Made by a program: the position numbers and the translations under genes. Below the pieces are notes generated by a model. The model made no database searches and was not told the origin of the DNA. It saw only the letters and a program-made list of their open reading frames with translations. From G965233625 sp965233625 (GTDB taxonomy: Bacteria; Planctomycetota; Planctomycetia; Pirellulales; Pirellulaceae): a stretch of DNA of 64,000 bases. Shown here one piece after another: positions 35,281-45,494 of this stretch (position 1 is the first letter of the stretch; every line of letters begins with the position of its first letter). The stretch lies in the NCBI GenBank assembly GCA_965233625.1, contig OZ247499.1, forward strand, positions 1,364,001 through 1,428,000, read 5' to 3'.

Positions 35281-37458
35281 TCAGGGCATTTTTGCGGCCT
35301 TCTTTCCGCGCACCAGCCAAAGCTCAGCCGTGAGCCTGTTAAAAGTCGCCCGATGTAACTCGTTTATAGGCGCCGCGCCATTGCGACATTTTTCCTTCAA
35401 AACAGACTCAATAGCCTTCGCAGCTTCGACCGCTTTGCTATGCGCTGCGATACGTTGTTCTGCGGAACTTGCTAGATCTAGTTCAGATGCCAGCACACGA
35501 CGGCTGGCTTCCAGGAGAAGAGAAAGGGGGCTGACAGGGGAATGCCCACTAGCCCCGCTTGAAAACAACTCATAGAGAACCTCCATCTCTTTGACCGCGA
35601 CGTTATATCGCTGCTTCATCAACTTCGTTTCGTGATTGTCGCTCTTCTTTACCACAACCGGTTTTGCCTGGAACGCGTCAAGCCCTTTGCGGGGTTGGGG
35701 CTCTTCTTGTTCTTCAGCAGCTTCAGGCAAGCGCTTTTCGTACGCAGGTTCTTCAAACTGCGCGAACACCATGTTGCCTAGTTCAGCGACACGTTCGCGT
35801 TTGAACCGTGAATTGGAATTTCCCGTTTTCATCGGCGGATCTTCCTCAACGGGCTTGGCTGGTGCAATGCGATCTTGCGCCACTTCATCAACTTGCCACA
35901 GGTTTATTACATCAGGACCTTCGGTGGCTAACACTTTGCCATCGGGCGATAGATGAATGCTTCGACGGGCATCATGAGGTAGCTCTGCAATTTTTCGACC
36001 GGTGCGGGTTTCCCAGACATCAACTCCCCAGTTGCCAGAAGTTTCCTTGAATAGATCATTCGCTCTAACGGCTGCAAATGTTTCGCCTGTTTGGCTAAAC
36101 GCTGTTGCGCCGCGATACGTCACGCGCATCAGTTCGCGACCAGTTCCCGGATCTAGAACCACCGTAACATTTTTCCCTGGCGTCCTTCTGTCCGTCACCG
36201 CCAGTGCCCTGTCGAAATACGTAACAGTATTTTTGGGCCCACGCACTGGGTAGTCGTACCTGGCGACCTCGACGCCGGTTTTCACATCTCGTACGACAAT
36301 TTTGCGGTCGATAATGCTGGCTCTTTTAATAGGAGTCGCACGATTGTTTTCCGTGTTCCAGGCCACATCAATTTCAGGGTTGAACGAGTCGGGAAGTGGC
36401 ATCTCCTTCCCTTCTGCGATGTTCCATAACTTGCCTGCCAGGTATAGCTCATCACCGCTGTGGGTGAATCCCGCGTACGGCGAATGAGAGCCAGTAGGCT
36501 GTTGACGCGGCGCCTGGGCCAGCAGTTCTTTCCCAGTTGCGATCTCCCAGAGTTTGAGGTGAAATGACGCCATACTTGAATGCACGATACCACCAACGTA
36601 TTTACCGTTTCTGGATAATACCGAACCGAACATGGTCATGCGGTCACCGATACTGGTTACTCGTTTCCAGGTTTTCGCATTCCAGAAAGATACGATAGAT
36701 GAACGAACAATGCCGCTTGGTTCCTTGTGGGCGAAGGTCGCAATCAGATCCGTTTGAGGAATGAACTGAACTTTGTGAACTGCGTCTTGTTCAAGTTGCG
36801 CGATCAAGTCGCCCGTGTTCGAATCGTGGATGCTAACCAGTTTTTGATCCCAACTGGCAACAACCTTACCGCTGGGGCTGAATTTGAAACCTAAGGACGA
36901 GGGTATCGTGCATCTCTTGCTGCCCCTTTTCACATCCCAGAGCGTTAGACCACGATCGCCTAACGTGGCGAACGATCCTCCGTCTGCACTGAACCGCCAC
37001 GAATGAGATGAGTGATCATCAAACTGCAGTATCAGCCGTGGATGCCGGCGTTTTGGTAATGGCGCGGGCGGCGCCGATCCGAGGGAACGCGGTTTCGGTA
37101 AAGACGGCGGTTTTCGCACCGTAGTAGTTGCAGCCAACTCTGATAGAGTAAAAGCGACATTCAACTCTTCACCCGCGCGAAGTACGATACTCTTCGTCTG
37201 ATCAAGCTTTTTACCTTCGTGATCCAAGGTGACGCGAATTCCGTACCGATACGGTTTCCCTGGCTGCAACCCTCCGCTTTCGAACAGGCGTTCAACGCCT
37301 TTGCTGTGCGTTATGCGGTTATTGATGTGAACAACGGCGTCCGCCGGTACGGCCAGGACGATTCTGCCGGAATACCTTGGCTGCTGTGCGACGGCATGCG
37401 AGGCAAAGATCAGGCCAGGTACTATCCATACAACACAGAAAGGAAGTTGCTTGAACAT
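35281..37458 (-). CDS. Secreted WD40 protein with TIGR03000-like N-terminal domain
   Basis: A 725-aa exported protein. Signal peptide: FCVVWIVPGLIFASHAVAQ. Residues 30-110 (IVLAVPADAVVHINNRITHS, then RLFESGGLQPGKPYRYGIRV) match the planctomycete TIGR03000/PEGA-like domain. A Pro-rich linker leads to WD40-like repeats (about 150-560: GDRGLTLWDVKRGSKRC, PDGKVLATEGPDVINLWQVD). A C-terminal helical domain (KLMKQRYNVAVKEMEVLYEL) is shared with the adjacent 182-aa protein. ATG 37458 has GAGG eight nt upstream; the longer ORF to 37491 is less likely. It probably acts at the cell surface or periplasm as a binding scaffold. Confidence 0.82.
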   Translation of the reverse strand: MFKQLPFCVVWIVPGLIFASHAVAQQPRYSGRIVLAVPADAVVHINNRITHSKGVERLFESGGLQPGKPYRYGIRVTLDHEGKKLDQTKSIVLRAGEELNVAFTLSELAATTTVRKPPSLPKPRSLGSAPPAPLPKRRHPRLILQFDDHSSHSWRFSADGGSFATLGDRGLTLWDVKRGSKRCTIPSSLGFKFSPSGKVVASWDQKLVSIHDSNTGDLIAQLEQDAVHKVQFIPQTDLIATFAHKEPSGIVRSSIVSFWNAKTWKRVTSIGDRMTMFGSVLSRNGKYVGGIVHSSMASFHLKLWEIATGKELLAQAPRQQPTGSHSPYAGFTHSGDELYLAGKLWNIAEGKEMPLPDSFNPEIDVAWNTENNRATPIKRASIIDRKIVVRDVKTGVEVARYDYPVRGPKNTVTYFDRALAVTDRRTPGKNVTVVLDPGTGRELMRVTYRGATAFSQTGETFAAVRANDLFKETSGNWGVDVWETRTGRKIAELPHDARRSIHLSPDGKVLATEGPDVINLWQVDEVAQDRIAPAKPVEEDPPMKTGNSNSRFKRERVAELGNMVFAQFEEPAYEKRLPEAAEEQEEPQPRKGLDAFQAKPVVVKKSDNHETKLMKQRYNVAVKEMEVLYELFSSGASGHSPVSPLSLLLEASRRVLASELDLASSAEQRIAAHSKAVEAAKAIESVLKEKCRNGAAPINELHRATFNRLTAELWLVRGKKAAKMP

Positions 37459-37799
37459 CTTGATACCTCGGGAATGCTGTCGGGTTTTCATTGAACATGC
37501 AGCGGGTAAGAAACGACGGAAACCAATGGGCTAATTTGTTAGTTGGTGCTGTATCAACACATGAATGCTTAGCGCCATGAATGTCGAAACGATGGCGAAT
37601 GTGATCACGGTGACCTGCCAGCCGTCGCTAAGTGAATTGCAGCTTCGGCGCCACAACTTGTAGGCGTTGCCCCGGACGAATCGTTGCTCGCATATTTGGA
37701 TTACGTGCGACCGGTTGATCGTAATTTACGTGGCAAGAAAAAATTCTTGATTCACCTCTTTTTTCACCCGATCCGCAAGTTTTACTGGCAAGTGGATAG
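37459..37799. other. Intergenic region
   Basis: About 340 nt between two minus-strand genes. It should carry the promoter of the WD40 protein gene. I see no repeat, RNA or small gene I can support. Confidence 0.4.
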
Positions 37800-38807
37800 T
37801 CATTTTCCGCCTTGACCATTTGCCGGCGGTACATTGAGCGTAAGGTTCATAACTGCCAGTCTTTGAGGTTCAAGAGAATCTTCGATTGCTGAACCGCTGG
37901 ACGCAGCGATTTCGTTCCCTTGTCCGGGCGGAGTTCGCAGCGCTGCTCCGAATTGGAGGCCTCCATCTCTGTCGATTGCCAGGTCGTAGAATTTCGCCGT
38001 CGGGCTTGCTGGAATGACCCGTTCAAAGTTCAGCCATGACGTATCTCCATCCGTTAGACACTGTGTTAACCATTGAACGCCGTAGGTGTGCTGCACGAAA
38101 GCGTCCTTGGACTCGGGTTGCAGCAAGATGCCGCGATCACCGATTTTCGAATTCGTATCGAATGGAGATCGTGTGTGAAACACCCAGGAAATCTCCGCAT
38201 GCTTTTCCAAGCGAGGCAACGGGTGGCCGCCCATCTCATTGGCGGGATTGAATGCGAGAATTCGACTTGCGCCGCCCAGTCGTTGGGCGACGCGAGAATT
38301 CACGCAATTGCCGAAACTCTCACCAATCAGCGTGAGTTGGTTCGCGTTAACATGGATTAACTTCAACTGATCAGCAATATCGTCACCTACAGGGTTAATC
38401 GACTTGGCGACCAGGTGCGGGATGTTGATTCCCCAGACCCGCCTGTTGGCAGCTTCCGTCCAGTCGGCAAGGAACACGTTGACTTGATGGCAGCGTCCAC
38501 GAATGGCTTCCGCAAGACGATAAAAACGATCCCCCTTCTTCATGCCGCCCATGCCATGACAGATTACAAAAGTCCGCTCCGGTTTCGCGTAAAGTTCTCC
38601 TATCGCAACCAGTTGCCCAAGTGATGTGGCTGGAGCGCGATTCTTCCGCCCGCTGCGTTCCGGTTCGGCGCCAAAACCCGGCGCTGGTGCGGTGAACAGT
38701 AATAGGAAAACCAGAGAGACCCAGCCATGCATGCGTCTCTGCTGAGCAATGGATGCTGCCCGGTGTCTCTGGAGGTGGTCACCGTAAATTGCCTGTCGCT
38801 GGCTCAT
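37800..38807 (-). CDS. Secreted alpha/beta-hydrolase-like protein
   Basis: About 335 aa. The hydrophobic segment WVSLVFLLLFTAPAPGFGAE is a signal peptide; either ATG 38807 (GGAAAG upstream) or ATG 38732, which starts directly at the signal, may be used. The mature part has FVICHGMGGMKKGDRFYRLA and the nucleophile elbow TLIGESFGNCVNSRVA (GxSxG), followed by ILAFNPANEMGG and a His region near residue 240 (FVQHTYGVQW). This is an alpha/beta-hydrolase fold, resembling lipase or thioesterase-type enzymes that act outside the cytoplasm. Substrate unknown. Confidence 0.75.
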   Translation of the reverse strand: MSQRQAIYGDHLQRHRAASIAQQRRMHGWVSLVFLLLFTAPAPGFGAEPERSGRKNRAPATSLGQLVAIGELYAKPERTFVICHGMGGMKKGDRFYRLAEAIRGRCHQVNVFLADWTEAANRRVWGINIPHLVAKSINPVGDDIADQLKLIHVNANQLTLIGESFGNCVNSRVAQRLGGASRILAFNPANEMGGHPLPRLEKHAEISWVFHTRSPFDTNSKIGDRGILLQPESKDAFVQHTYGVQWLTQCLTDGDTSWLNFERVIPASPTAKFYDLAIDRDGGLQFGAALRTPPGQGNEIAASSGSAIEDSLEPQRLAVMNLTLNVPPANGQGGK

Positions 38808-39036
38808 GATTCTGCTTTCCAGGAAGAGATTCAACGGAAAAGAATCTGGCGGACGAACCGGGACTCCCGGCTTCAGGAACGAAACGCGCCGCCATTTTCG
38901 ACTGCATCTCTACAACCGCCGCGTCTGGTTATCAGCCGTCACGAATTCCCGGAATCGGAGAAAGTTGTTCGACCTTGACCGCTGTGGTAAGTTCCGGCCT
39001 GGAAGCAATCAACGCTCCAGAACCGAAGGGGTATCG

Positions 39037-39630
39037 ATGTCGGACGAGCACTCAATCTCTCAATGGATTGAAGGGGCCAAGCTGGGCGACTCACTGGCGC
39101 TGCAGAATATCTGGGCCGGGTATTACGCAAAAATTGTCCGCCAGGCCAATAACGGCCTCCAGGGAAATGCGGGCCGCGTTTCGGACGGCGAAGATGTTGC
39201 GACAAGCGTATTTGAAAGCTTTTTTCGCGCAGCTCAGGAGAACCGCTTTCCGGACCTTGCCGACCGGACACAGCTTTGGCAGTTGCTACTCCGCATGACG
39301 GAGCGCAAGTTGATTGACTATCGTAGGCGCCAGCAACGGCAGAAACGTGGTAGTGGTAAACAACGCGGCGAATCGGCATTTGCGATTCCAGGCGCCGGCA
39401 ATCGCGGAATCGAGAATGTGCCGGGAAACGAACCAGGCCCTGATCTTGTTATATTGCTGCGTGATTTACTATCAAATCTGGCAGACGAGGAACTCCAGGC
39501 AATCGCCGTGGCGAAACTCAAAGGATATGAAAATGCGGAGATTGCAAAGCAACTCGACTGTTCGACAAGCACCATTGAACGACGCTTACGTCTGATCCGC
39601 AAAAAGTGGTCGATTCTTGCAGAGCCATAA
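39037..39630 (+). CDS. ECF-type RNA polymerase sigma factor
   Basis: A 197-aa planctomycete ECF sigma factor. Region 2 covers residues 10-100 (GEDVATSVFESFFRAAQENR, then LWQLLLRMTERKLIDYRRRQ) and region 4 residues 135-190, with LADEELQAIAVAKLKGYENA and the helix-turn-helix EIAKQLDCSTSTIERRLRLI. ATG 39037 is used; the open frame extends to 38806 without sigma features. It lies 130 nt upstream of a kinase/WD40 gene, the common planctomycete pairing, in which the kinase is thought to control the sigma factor. Confidence 0.92.
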   Translation: MSDEHSISQWIEGAKLGDSLALQNIWAGYYAKIVRQANNGLQGNAGRVSDGEDVATSVFESFFRAAQENRFPDLADRTQLWQLLLRMTERKLIDYRRRQQRQKRGSGKQRGESAFAIPGAGNRGIENVPGNEPGPDLVILLRDLLSNLADEELQAIAVAKLKGYENAEIAKQLDCSTSTIERRLRLIRKKWSILAEP

Positions 39631-39761
39631 CTCATCTCCACCAGGCAATTTACGCACGAATTGAGCATCCCGGAAGGCTTTTTGGGATTTAATATGACGG
39701 TTGAGTTCCTTGGATGACGGTTTCCAGATTGGTGAGATTACCCAATTAAGGAAATAGAAAG

Positions 39762-42700
39762 ATGCAGCCTGGAAAAAGCTCCCACGCCGACATTCCCATC
39801 AGCGAACTGGAAGCTATTGACCGCGTCTGCCAGGCTTTTGAACGTGAGTGCAAGCAGATCCAACGGCCGTCGATCAGGCGATATCTAAAAGCGCACCAGG
39901 GTGGCGAACATGAGTACCTACTTTGCGAACTACTCAAGGTGGACTTGCACTACCGGCAACTCTGGCAGTCCTCCCCGTTAGTTCACGAATACATTGAGCA
40001 GCTTCCAGATTATGAACCAGTCATCCGGCAGGTGTTCAGCGACGCCGGCATCGCCGACATGACCCTTCAGGCGACGGACCTGAACAAGAAAGATACGCGT
40101 ACCGGTTCTACTGATACCGAAGACACCTTCACGCTGCCTCCAGATTCCGCGAGTGCAACGCCGCAGCCAGGCGACTGCGTCCGCTATTTTGGCGACTACG
40201 AACTACTAGAAGAGATCGCCCGTGGCGGTATGGGAGTCGTCTACAAGGCCCGGCAGGTCAGCCTCAACCGTCCTGTGGCATTGAAGATGATTCTGTCGGG
40301 TCAACTGGCCGGTGAAGAAGAAGTTAAGCGTTTTTATGCAGAGGCCGAGGCTGCCGCAAATCTGGACCATCCCAACATTGTGCCGGTTTTTGAAGTCGGT
40401 CAGCACAAAGAACAGCATTATTATTCGATGGGTCTGATCGAGGGGCCAAGCCTGGCGGCACGGTTGGCAGCAGGGCCATTGCCGCCAACCGAAGCGGCGC
40501 AAATTGTGCGGGTCGTCAGCGAGGCAGTCGCCTATGCCCATCGTCGCGGGGTAATTCACCGCGACCTCAAGCCGGGTAATATCCTACTGGCGAATGAGCC
40601 ATCGGATAATGCAGCAGGAAGCGGTAGGCGTATTTCCAGCAAAACTAAAAAACTGGGAAGCACTTCCGGGGAGTTGCACGAAGCTCCTGCCTCCCCGGGT
40701 TTCACACCCAAAGTCACCGATTTTGGTCTCGCGAAAAAGCTAGCTGACGAAGAGGGCATCACCGCCACGGGGCAGATTCTTGGCACGCCCGCGTACATGC
40801 CGCCCGAGCAAGCGTCGGGTAGGGTGCAGGCAATCGCTGAAACTTCAGATGTGTATTCACTGGGCGCGATCTTGTATTGCTTGCTCGTGGGACGCCCTCC
40901 ATTCCAGGCAGCGAGCGCCCTGGAAACCGTGCTTCAAGTCTTAGAGACAGAACCCGTCGCCCCGCGGCTGATCAACGCAGCGATTCCTTCGGATCTTGAA
41001 ACAATCGTTCTGAAGTGCTTAGAGAAGTCACCAGAAAAACGGTACGCGTCGGCGCAAGACCTGATTGATGAACTACAGCGGTTTTTAAGTGGCAAGCCTA
41101 TTTTAGCAAGGCCCATTGGTCGAATGATGCGAGCGTACCGGTGGAGTCGGCGCAATCCACTTGGCGCCGCTGTGGTTGCGTTAGCTATTGCTTTGACCGT
41201 GATTGGCGTATCAAGCGCGTTTGGGTTTCGCAATATGTTCAAAAGGGAGCAAGCTCTTCGCAAGCAGACGGATGTGCAGTATGTAAGCCACCTATTTAAT
41301 TTGGCGATCCGGCGTGCGGAAGAAGAACCAATTTTAGGCATTGTTCCTCTAGCTGAGGCATTGAAGGTTGCGGAAGAAAAGCAGACACCCGAACTTGAGA
41401 AAGCGATTCGTCTACAACTAAAAGCTTGGATGCGGGGATATTCGCCGCCAGATGCCGTTCTTCGACAGAATCATCCCATCAGTTTTTTTTCTTTTGCCCC
41501 CGACTCAAAGACGATCGTAACCTGTTCTTCTGCCTTGAGACGTTTTGCGTGTACTGGCGAGTTAATCTGGGAACGCTCCGGTGGAACATCGATGCAGCGG
41601 GGCGATTCCGAAATCGGGTATGTCACATCGCTTGAACATAGCCCCGACGGAAAACGGCTGCTGGTTGCCCACTTCACAATGCCCGACTCCACACCGCAGG
41701 GAGACCCTATGGCAACCGTCGTAGAGCTTCGGGATACTCAGTCGGGCGAACGTGATGTTGTCGTTGCGGAATGCGAAGCGATCCTGGATGGGCGTAGTAA
41801 CCGGGGACTTGTGCGAGCGAAGTTTTCTCCCGACGGCAAATTTGTTGTCTACCATGGTGGAATAACCGGGGTGCATGTCTGGGATTACGAACAGCGAAAA
41901 CTCACACAACATTTACTGGAAAAAGATGTTGCCCAACTGGTCGAATTCAGTCCGGACGGAAATTCTCTAGTCGTGCACCACGAAGCCCCCGCAGTAAGCC
42001 GGTCCCACCCTCCTCGCCGCTACCAGGTAAAGGTCTGGAACACCCGTTCCTGGCAACCTGAGGAAGCTCCTTGGGCGAATCTCCCTGAGTCGACTTCGAT
42101 AAAGTTCAGCGGTACAGAACCATTTGTCTGTGTTATGACCGCTCAAGAAATTCGTGTCTATGACATGAGAAAAGAAGAGTGGTCCAGGGCGTCATTTAAA
42201 GTTTCGCAGATGAGCAAGGCATCGGTTCATTTTTTTCCCGGACCTACCCTGTTAATAACTGACATAGATCGCTCAACTGGTAAGAGAAAATCCGTGGTCT
42301 GGAATCCGCATACAGGTAGACAAATCGGTGTTCCCTTTCACCGGGCAGTGGGAAACAAGAGGGGCTTGCTTCCCGTGACCAGTTCAAGCCCGGAGTTTCC
42401 TTTGGCCAGATCGAATGATAGGCAAGTGATCGCCAAATCTAAGAGGTACAGCGATCGTGGCGGCGATTGGAGAATTCTGCGTCTCTGCGACGGCCTGACG
42501 GGAACACCAATAGGTCGCTCTTTCCTGCTTTACGACGAATCACGCAGTAAGGCGGCCTTCAGTCCCGACGGTAAAATTCTTGCAGTGCAAGAGATCTGCC
42601 CGAAGTCTGAAGCTGAACCGGATCCGCCCGAATACGCGTTAACCCTGTGGAAATGCAACGCAGCACTTGCGCAGGACTGGCGAACACCGGAGGTCCGGAC

Positions 42701-43637
42701 GCGACTTCGAACCAATTCACCCAGTACTCTTCGATTGCTCGAAGCGTTTGAAGACGTGAGAAAGCTCCGTTCAGGAACGAGATTGGCCGTTGCAGCGGAC
42801 GGAAGTGTTATCAGCGTACGTGCCGATTTTGAAGGTGTGCATGTAGCTATGAACGGCACTGAACGCCAATTCAAGTCGATACCAGTTCGTTCGCCTTTTT
42901 TACACGCTGCCGAACTCACACGCGACAAAACAGCACTTGCAATTGCCGGGCGTAATGGAATGCCAATCTATGTTTGTAAGGTTGAAGACGGATCCATCGC
43001 GAACGAACTGGAATGCGGAAAAGACTGGATCAGTAGTCTCGCTTTCGATGGTCAAGCTAAACTACTCGCCGCAGGGTCGTTCCAATCTGCGGCGCGCGTC
43101 CGCGTCTGGAGTTTGAAGGAGGGCCGGTTACTGCACAGCTGGCCCACTTCCCGCAGCGTGATGGCCGTAGATTGCAGCGAAGACGGAAATCTTGTTGCTG
43201 GTGGCACCGAGAATAGTCGCGTTCAAGTCTGGAGCGTGCGGAATGGCAAAATGCTCTGGTCGCGAAAGCATCGTCCAGGTCAACCGATCGTATCGATTCA
43301 GTTTTCTCCCGATGGTAAATTTCTTGCTAGTGCCGCCAGCGATACATCGATTCAGCTCTTCGATGCCGCAACGGGAGAAAAGGTGGGGCCTCCTCTAAAA
43401 TCCGCAGCGCCGTTCGTTCCACTTCTTATGGATCATTGTATTGTGCGGTTTTCAGATGATGGAAAGTCGGTTGCCTGGATCGGTTTGGATGGATCTTTCG
43501 CCGAGTGGGTTATTCCTCAACCCATTAGCGGTACGGGTAGCGAATTACTGAAACGCGCCCGCGCCGCAACCTCGCTCAGGTTTGACTCGATCGGAGCGGT
43601 TCGGCGACTGACCAGCGATGAGATGTCCAGTGATTAG
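39762..43637 (+). CDS. Ser/Thr kinase with WD40 repeats (1291 aa)
   Basis: N-terminal leader (1-140), then a Hanks-type kinase (about 144-410): GGMGVVYKAR, VIHRDLKPGNILL, KVTDFGLAKK, GTPAYMPPEQAS. A transmembrane helix follows at about 465-489 (AAVVALAIALTVIGVSS), and the rest is WD40 repeats (about 560-1260, for example RAKFSPDGKFVVYHGG, IQFSPDGKFLASAASDTSIQ). AAGGAAATAGAAAG precedes the ATG. It pairs with the ECF sigma gene upstream. Its 3' end (43042-43510) has been copied, in decayed form, to 45495-45962. The kinase region closely resembles that of the 2743-aa protein, so the two are paralogues. Confidence 0.93.
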   Translation: MQPGKSSHADIPISELEAIDRVCQAFERECKQIQRPSIRRYLKAHQGGEHEYLLCELLKVDLHYRQLWQSSPLVHEYIEQLPDYEPVIRQVFSDAGIADMTLQATDLNKKDTRTGSTDTEDTFTLPPDSASATPQPGDCVRYFGDYELLEEIARGGMGVVYKARQVSLNRPVALKMILSGQLAGEEEVKRFYAEAEAAANLDHPNIVPVFEVGQHKEQHYYSMGLIEGPSLAARLAAGPLPPTEAAQIVRVVSEAVAYAHRRGVIHRDLKPGNILLANEPSDNAAGSGRRISSKTKKLGSTSGELHEAPASPGFTPKVTDFGLAKKLADEEGITATGQILGTPAYMPPEQASGRVQAIAETSDVYSLGAILYCLLVGRPPFQAASALETVLQVLETEPVAPRLINAAIPSDLETIVLKCLEKSPEKRYASAQDLIDELQRFLSGKPILARPIGRMMRAYRWSRRNPLGAAVVALAIALTVIGVSSAFGFRNMFKREQALRKQTDVQYVSHLFNLAIRRAEEEPILGIVPLAEALKVAEEKQTPELEKAIRLQLKAWMRGYSPPDAVLRQNHPISFFSFAPDSKTIVTCSSALRRFACTGELIWERSGGTSMQRGDSEIGYVTSLEHSPDGKRLLVAHFTMPDSTPQGDPMATVVELRDTQSGERDVVVAECEAILDGRSNRGLVRAKFSPDGKFVVYHGGITGVHVWDYEQRKLTQHLLEKDVAQLVEFSPDGNSLVVHHEAPAVSRSHPPRRYQVKVWNTRSWQPEEAPWANLPESTSIKFSGTEPFVCVMTAQEIRVYDMRKEEWSRASFKVSQMSKASVHFFPGPTLLITDIDRSTGKRKSVVWNPHTGRQIGVPFHRAVGNKRGLLPVTSSSPEFPLARSNDRQVIAKSKRYSDRGGDWRILRLCDGLTGTPIGRSFLLYDESRSKAAFSPDGKILAVQEICPKSEAEPDPPEYALTLWKCNAALAQDWRTPEVRTRLRTNSPSTLRLLEAFEDVRKLRSGTRLAVAADGSVISVRADFEGVHVAMNGTERQFKSIPVRSPFLHAAELTRDKTALAIAGRNGMPIYVCKVEDGSIANELECGKDWISSLAFDGQAKLLAAGSFQSAARVRVWSLKEGRLLHSWPTSRSVMAVDCSEDGNLVAGGTENSRVQVWSVRNGKMLWSRKHRPGQPIVSIQFSPDGKFLASAASDTSIQLFDAATGEKVGPPLKSAAPFVPLLMDHCIVRFSDDGKSVAWIGLDGSFAEWVIPQPISGTGSELLKRARAATSLRFDSIGAVRRLTSDEMSSD

Positions 43638-43983
43638 TGCGCGAGTGGTGAAGACACTGGACACGAAATGAAACGAACCATTTGGCGTTGAGGGGATTGT
43701 CTTACGACCGAACGTTTCGTTGTACAGCGCACAATCGCCGTGTATTACGTCGAAAAAACGGCCGTGCAAACCAACGTTTCCTGACGCCGGCAACGCCGAT
43801 CTTTTTTGGGGGATGAATTCTTTCCGGCAGGCTCAACACGCTCAAGGCAGGCGACCCAAACTAACGCTTTTTCTATGACATCCACCCAATAATCGCGACG
43901 ATCCGAGATTGTCTGGTACCATCAGGATCATCACACCAAGGAATTTATCAGCATTAGCGTTTTCAGACAGTGCATATTCCCGG
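43638..43983. other. Intergenic region between convergent genes
   Basis: About 345 nt between the kinase gene and the convergent oxidase gene. A run CCGATCTTTTTTGGGGG near 43800 may aid termination, but no good stem is seen. Nothing else can be supported. Confidence 0.35.
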
Positions 43984-44658
43984 CTACGCACAGTTCGATT
44001 CCGAGTGAATCGAAAACGTGTTTGCCAACTCCTCTATGCCCATGGCCCAACGAGCCATCCGCAAGTAGAGTATTGCTCCCGTTTTTGCCCCATCAACCAG
44101 GTCATCCAATTCCTGCTGCGACAGCTTCACAGATTCCAGTGCCGCAAAGATTTGATCTCCGTGCGGCAATTCTTCATGGAAGTGAATATCCAGAAAACGG
44201 GTGTTGCTCTCGTTAACGAACGGGGCGTTAGCCAAGAGCTCTCGCCCGACGCCGCCCGCGCCCGCACCGAGGTTCTCCAGCACGCAAGTAGCACCCAACC
44301 GGACAAATGGCTGGGTCTCAACGATCCGATCGAAATATGCCCACCATAGCTTAACGTCGAGACTGCAAGGCAGTGGTGCAACGCCCATATTTTCCAGATC
44401 GTGGCGGGCGACATCAAAATGGGGCTCTTCCTCCAACGCAAACGTATACAGGAAGTCGCGCAGTCTTCGCCTTCCGGCAAGCGACGGATGAGCGGCGACT
44501 TTGAGGAAGTGTTTCTGGACTCCTTTGGTCAAATGGTATTGAAACGACAAGTATCGAACGTACACGCTTTTAGTGAATCCACCTGACGCAGACACATCGA
44601 CCAGGTCCGCTCGAAACAGACTCTTAGCCAACTCAACGACTTTTCGAACTTCCTTCAT
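43984..44658 (-). CDS. Haem-oxygenase-like metal-dependent oxidase
   Basis: A 224-aa all-helical protein of the iron-containing haem-oxygenase-like (HDO) superfamily. Candidate metal ligands are Glu and His in FALEEEPHFDVARHDLENMG and in RFLDIHFHEELPHGDQIFAA, with FVRLGATCVLENLGAG between. Members such as UndA, BesC and SznF oxidise small molecules or acyl chains with a diiron centre. The start ATG 44658 overlaps the preceding stop (TGATG) and has AAGGAGG seven nt upstream; a GTG three nt earlier is less good. It is coupled to the acyltransferase-like gene, so it probably modifies that enzyme's product or substrate (inference). Confidence 0.78.
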   Translation of the reverse strand: MKEVRKVVELAKSLFRADLVDVSASGGFTKSVYVRYLSFQYHLTKGVQKHFLKVAAHPSLAGRRRLRDFLYTFALEEEPHFDVARHDLENMGVAPLPCSLDVKLWWAYFDRIVETQPFVRLGATCVLENLGAGAGGVGRELLANAPFVNESNTRFLDIHFHEELPHGDQIFAALESVKLSQQELDDLVDGAKTGAILYLRMARWAMGIEELANTFSIHSESNCA

Positions 44659-45317
44659 CACATCGCCTCCTTCGCGAGCATTTTGCGATTGAACAATTTA
44701 TACGAACTGGTGAAGCATCCGTCGTCTAGCGGTAGATCGAACACGCAAGGGTTATGAATTCCTTCGAAGACATCGGACAAGGCGCTGTGGTGACCTGGGT
44801 TTGCGGGAAGGGCTATCAACCCACATCTGGCTTTCCAGAGATCGAAATCGAATTGCGATCCTTTGACGTAGTAGTAACCCAATCGCTTCATGTAATACGG
44901 AATAGCCTTCAGCCGCGCCTTGCACACGTCGAGTCGAATTCCCATTGGAATTACCGTACGCCAGGCAAACCGCGTTAATTCCAACGGCACGTTAGTACGG
45001 GTTTCAACCTGCCGGTCCACGCACATCCGGCTGGAGGCACCCAGAACGTCGCCCCAACGATTCAGTATGGATTTTGGATAAAATGCTTCCGACTCAAGAG
45101 GCCCATCTCGTTTCAGTGTGACTCTCAGGCTCCCAGTTATTCGTGCGTTGTGTCTGTACACAAAATGAAGCGAATGTGGGTCGATAGCGTCCTCAATGCC
45201 CGCCTGCTCCCTCCCATATGCAATTTTGCGAAGCCTCAGGATGTCTAAGAACAAAGGATCCTCATACGCGACCAACTGAATCGTGTCGGTTTCGGGGAGA
45301 TCTATGTGGGGCGTCAT
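44658..45317 (-). CDS. FeeM/LuxI-like N-acyltransferase
   Basis: A 219-aa GNAT-fold protein resembling N-acyl amino acid synthases (FeeM) and autoinducer synthases. IQLVAYEDPLFLDILRLRKI then AYGRE is the N-terminal substrate loop; ITGSLRVTLKRDGPLESEAF is the conserved GxLR strand; LELTRFAWRTVIPMGI and YYMKRLGYYYVKGSQFDF follow. Such enzymes transfer fatty acyl groups from acyl-carrier protein to amino acids or other amines, giving signals or antibiotics. ATG 45317 is chosen (AGGA eight nt upstream) over a GTG at 45380. It forms a coupled two-gene operon with the HDO gene. Confidence 0.75.
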   Translation of the reverse strand: MTPHIDLPETDTIQLVAYEDPLFLDILRLRKIAYGREQAGIEDAIDPHSLHFVYRHNARITGSLRVTLKRDGPLESEAFYPKSILNRWGDVLGASSRMCVDRQVETRTNVPLELTRFAWRTVIPMGIRLDVCKARLKAIPYYMKRLGYYYVKGSQFDFDLWKARCGLIALPANPGHHSALSDVFEGIHNPCVFDLPLDDGCFTSSYKLFNRKMLAKEAM

Positions 45318-45494
45318 TCGATTTATCCTATTGACGGCTGATTTACCCGGTCCGTGACTTTCGTCAAAGCTGCCACTCACTAAACCGTGAACTTCGTGAT
45401 CGAGCCGTCAAAAATCACCGGGATTTTCAAAGGTTGCTTCCACTCAGCCTTCGCATGATGGCGATGGGACCTGGAAGAGCAGCGCTAGCTAAAC

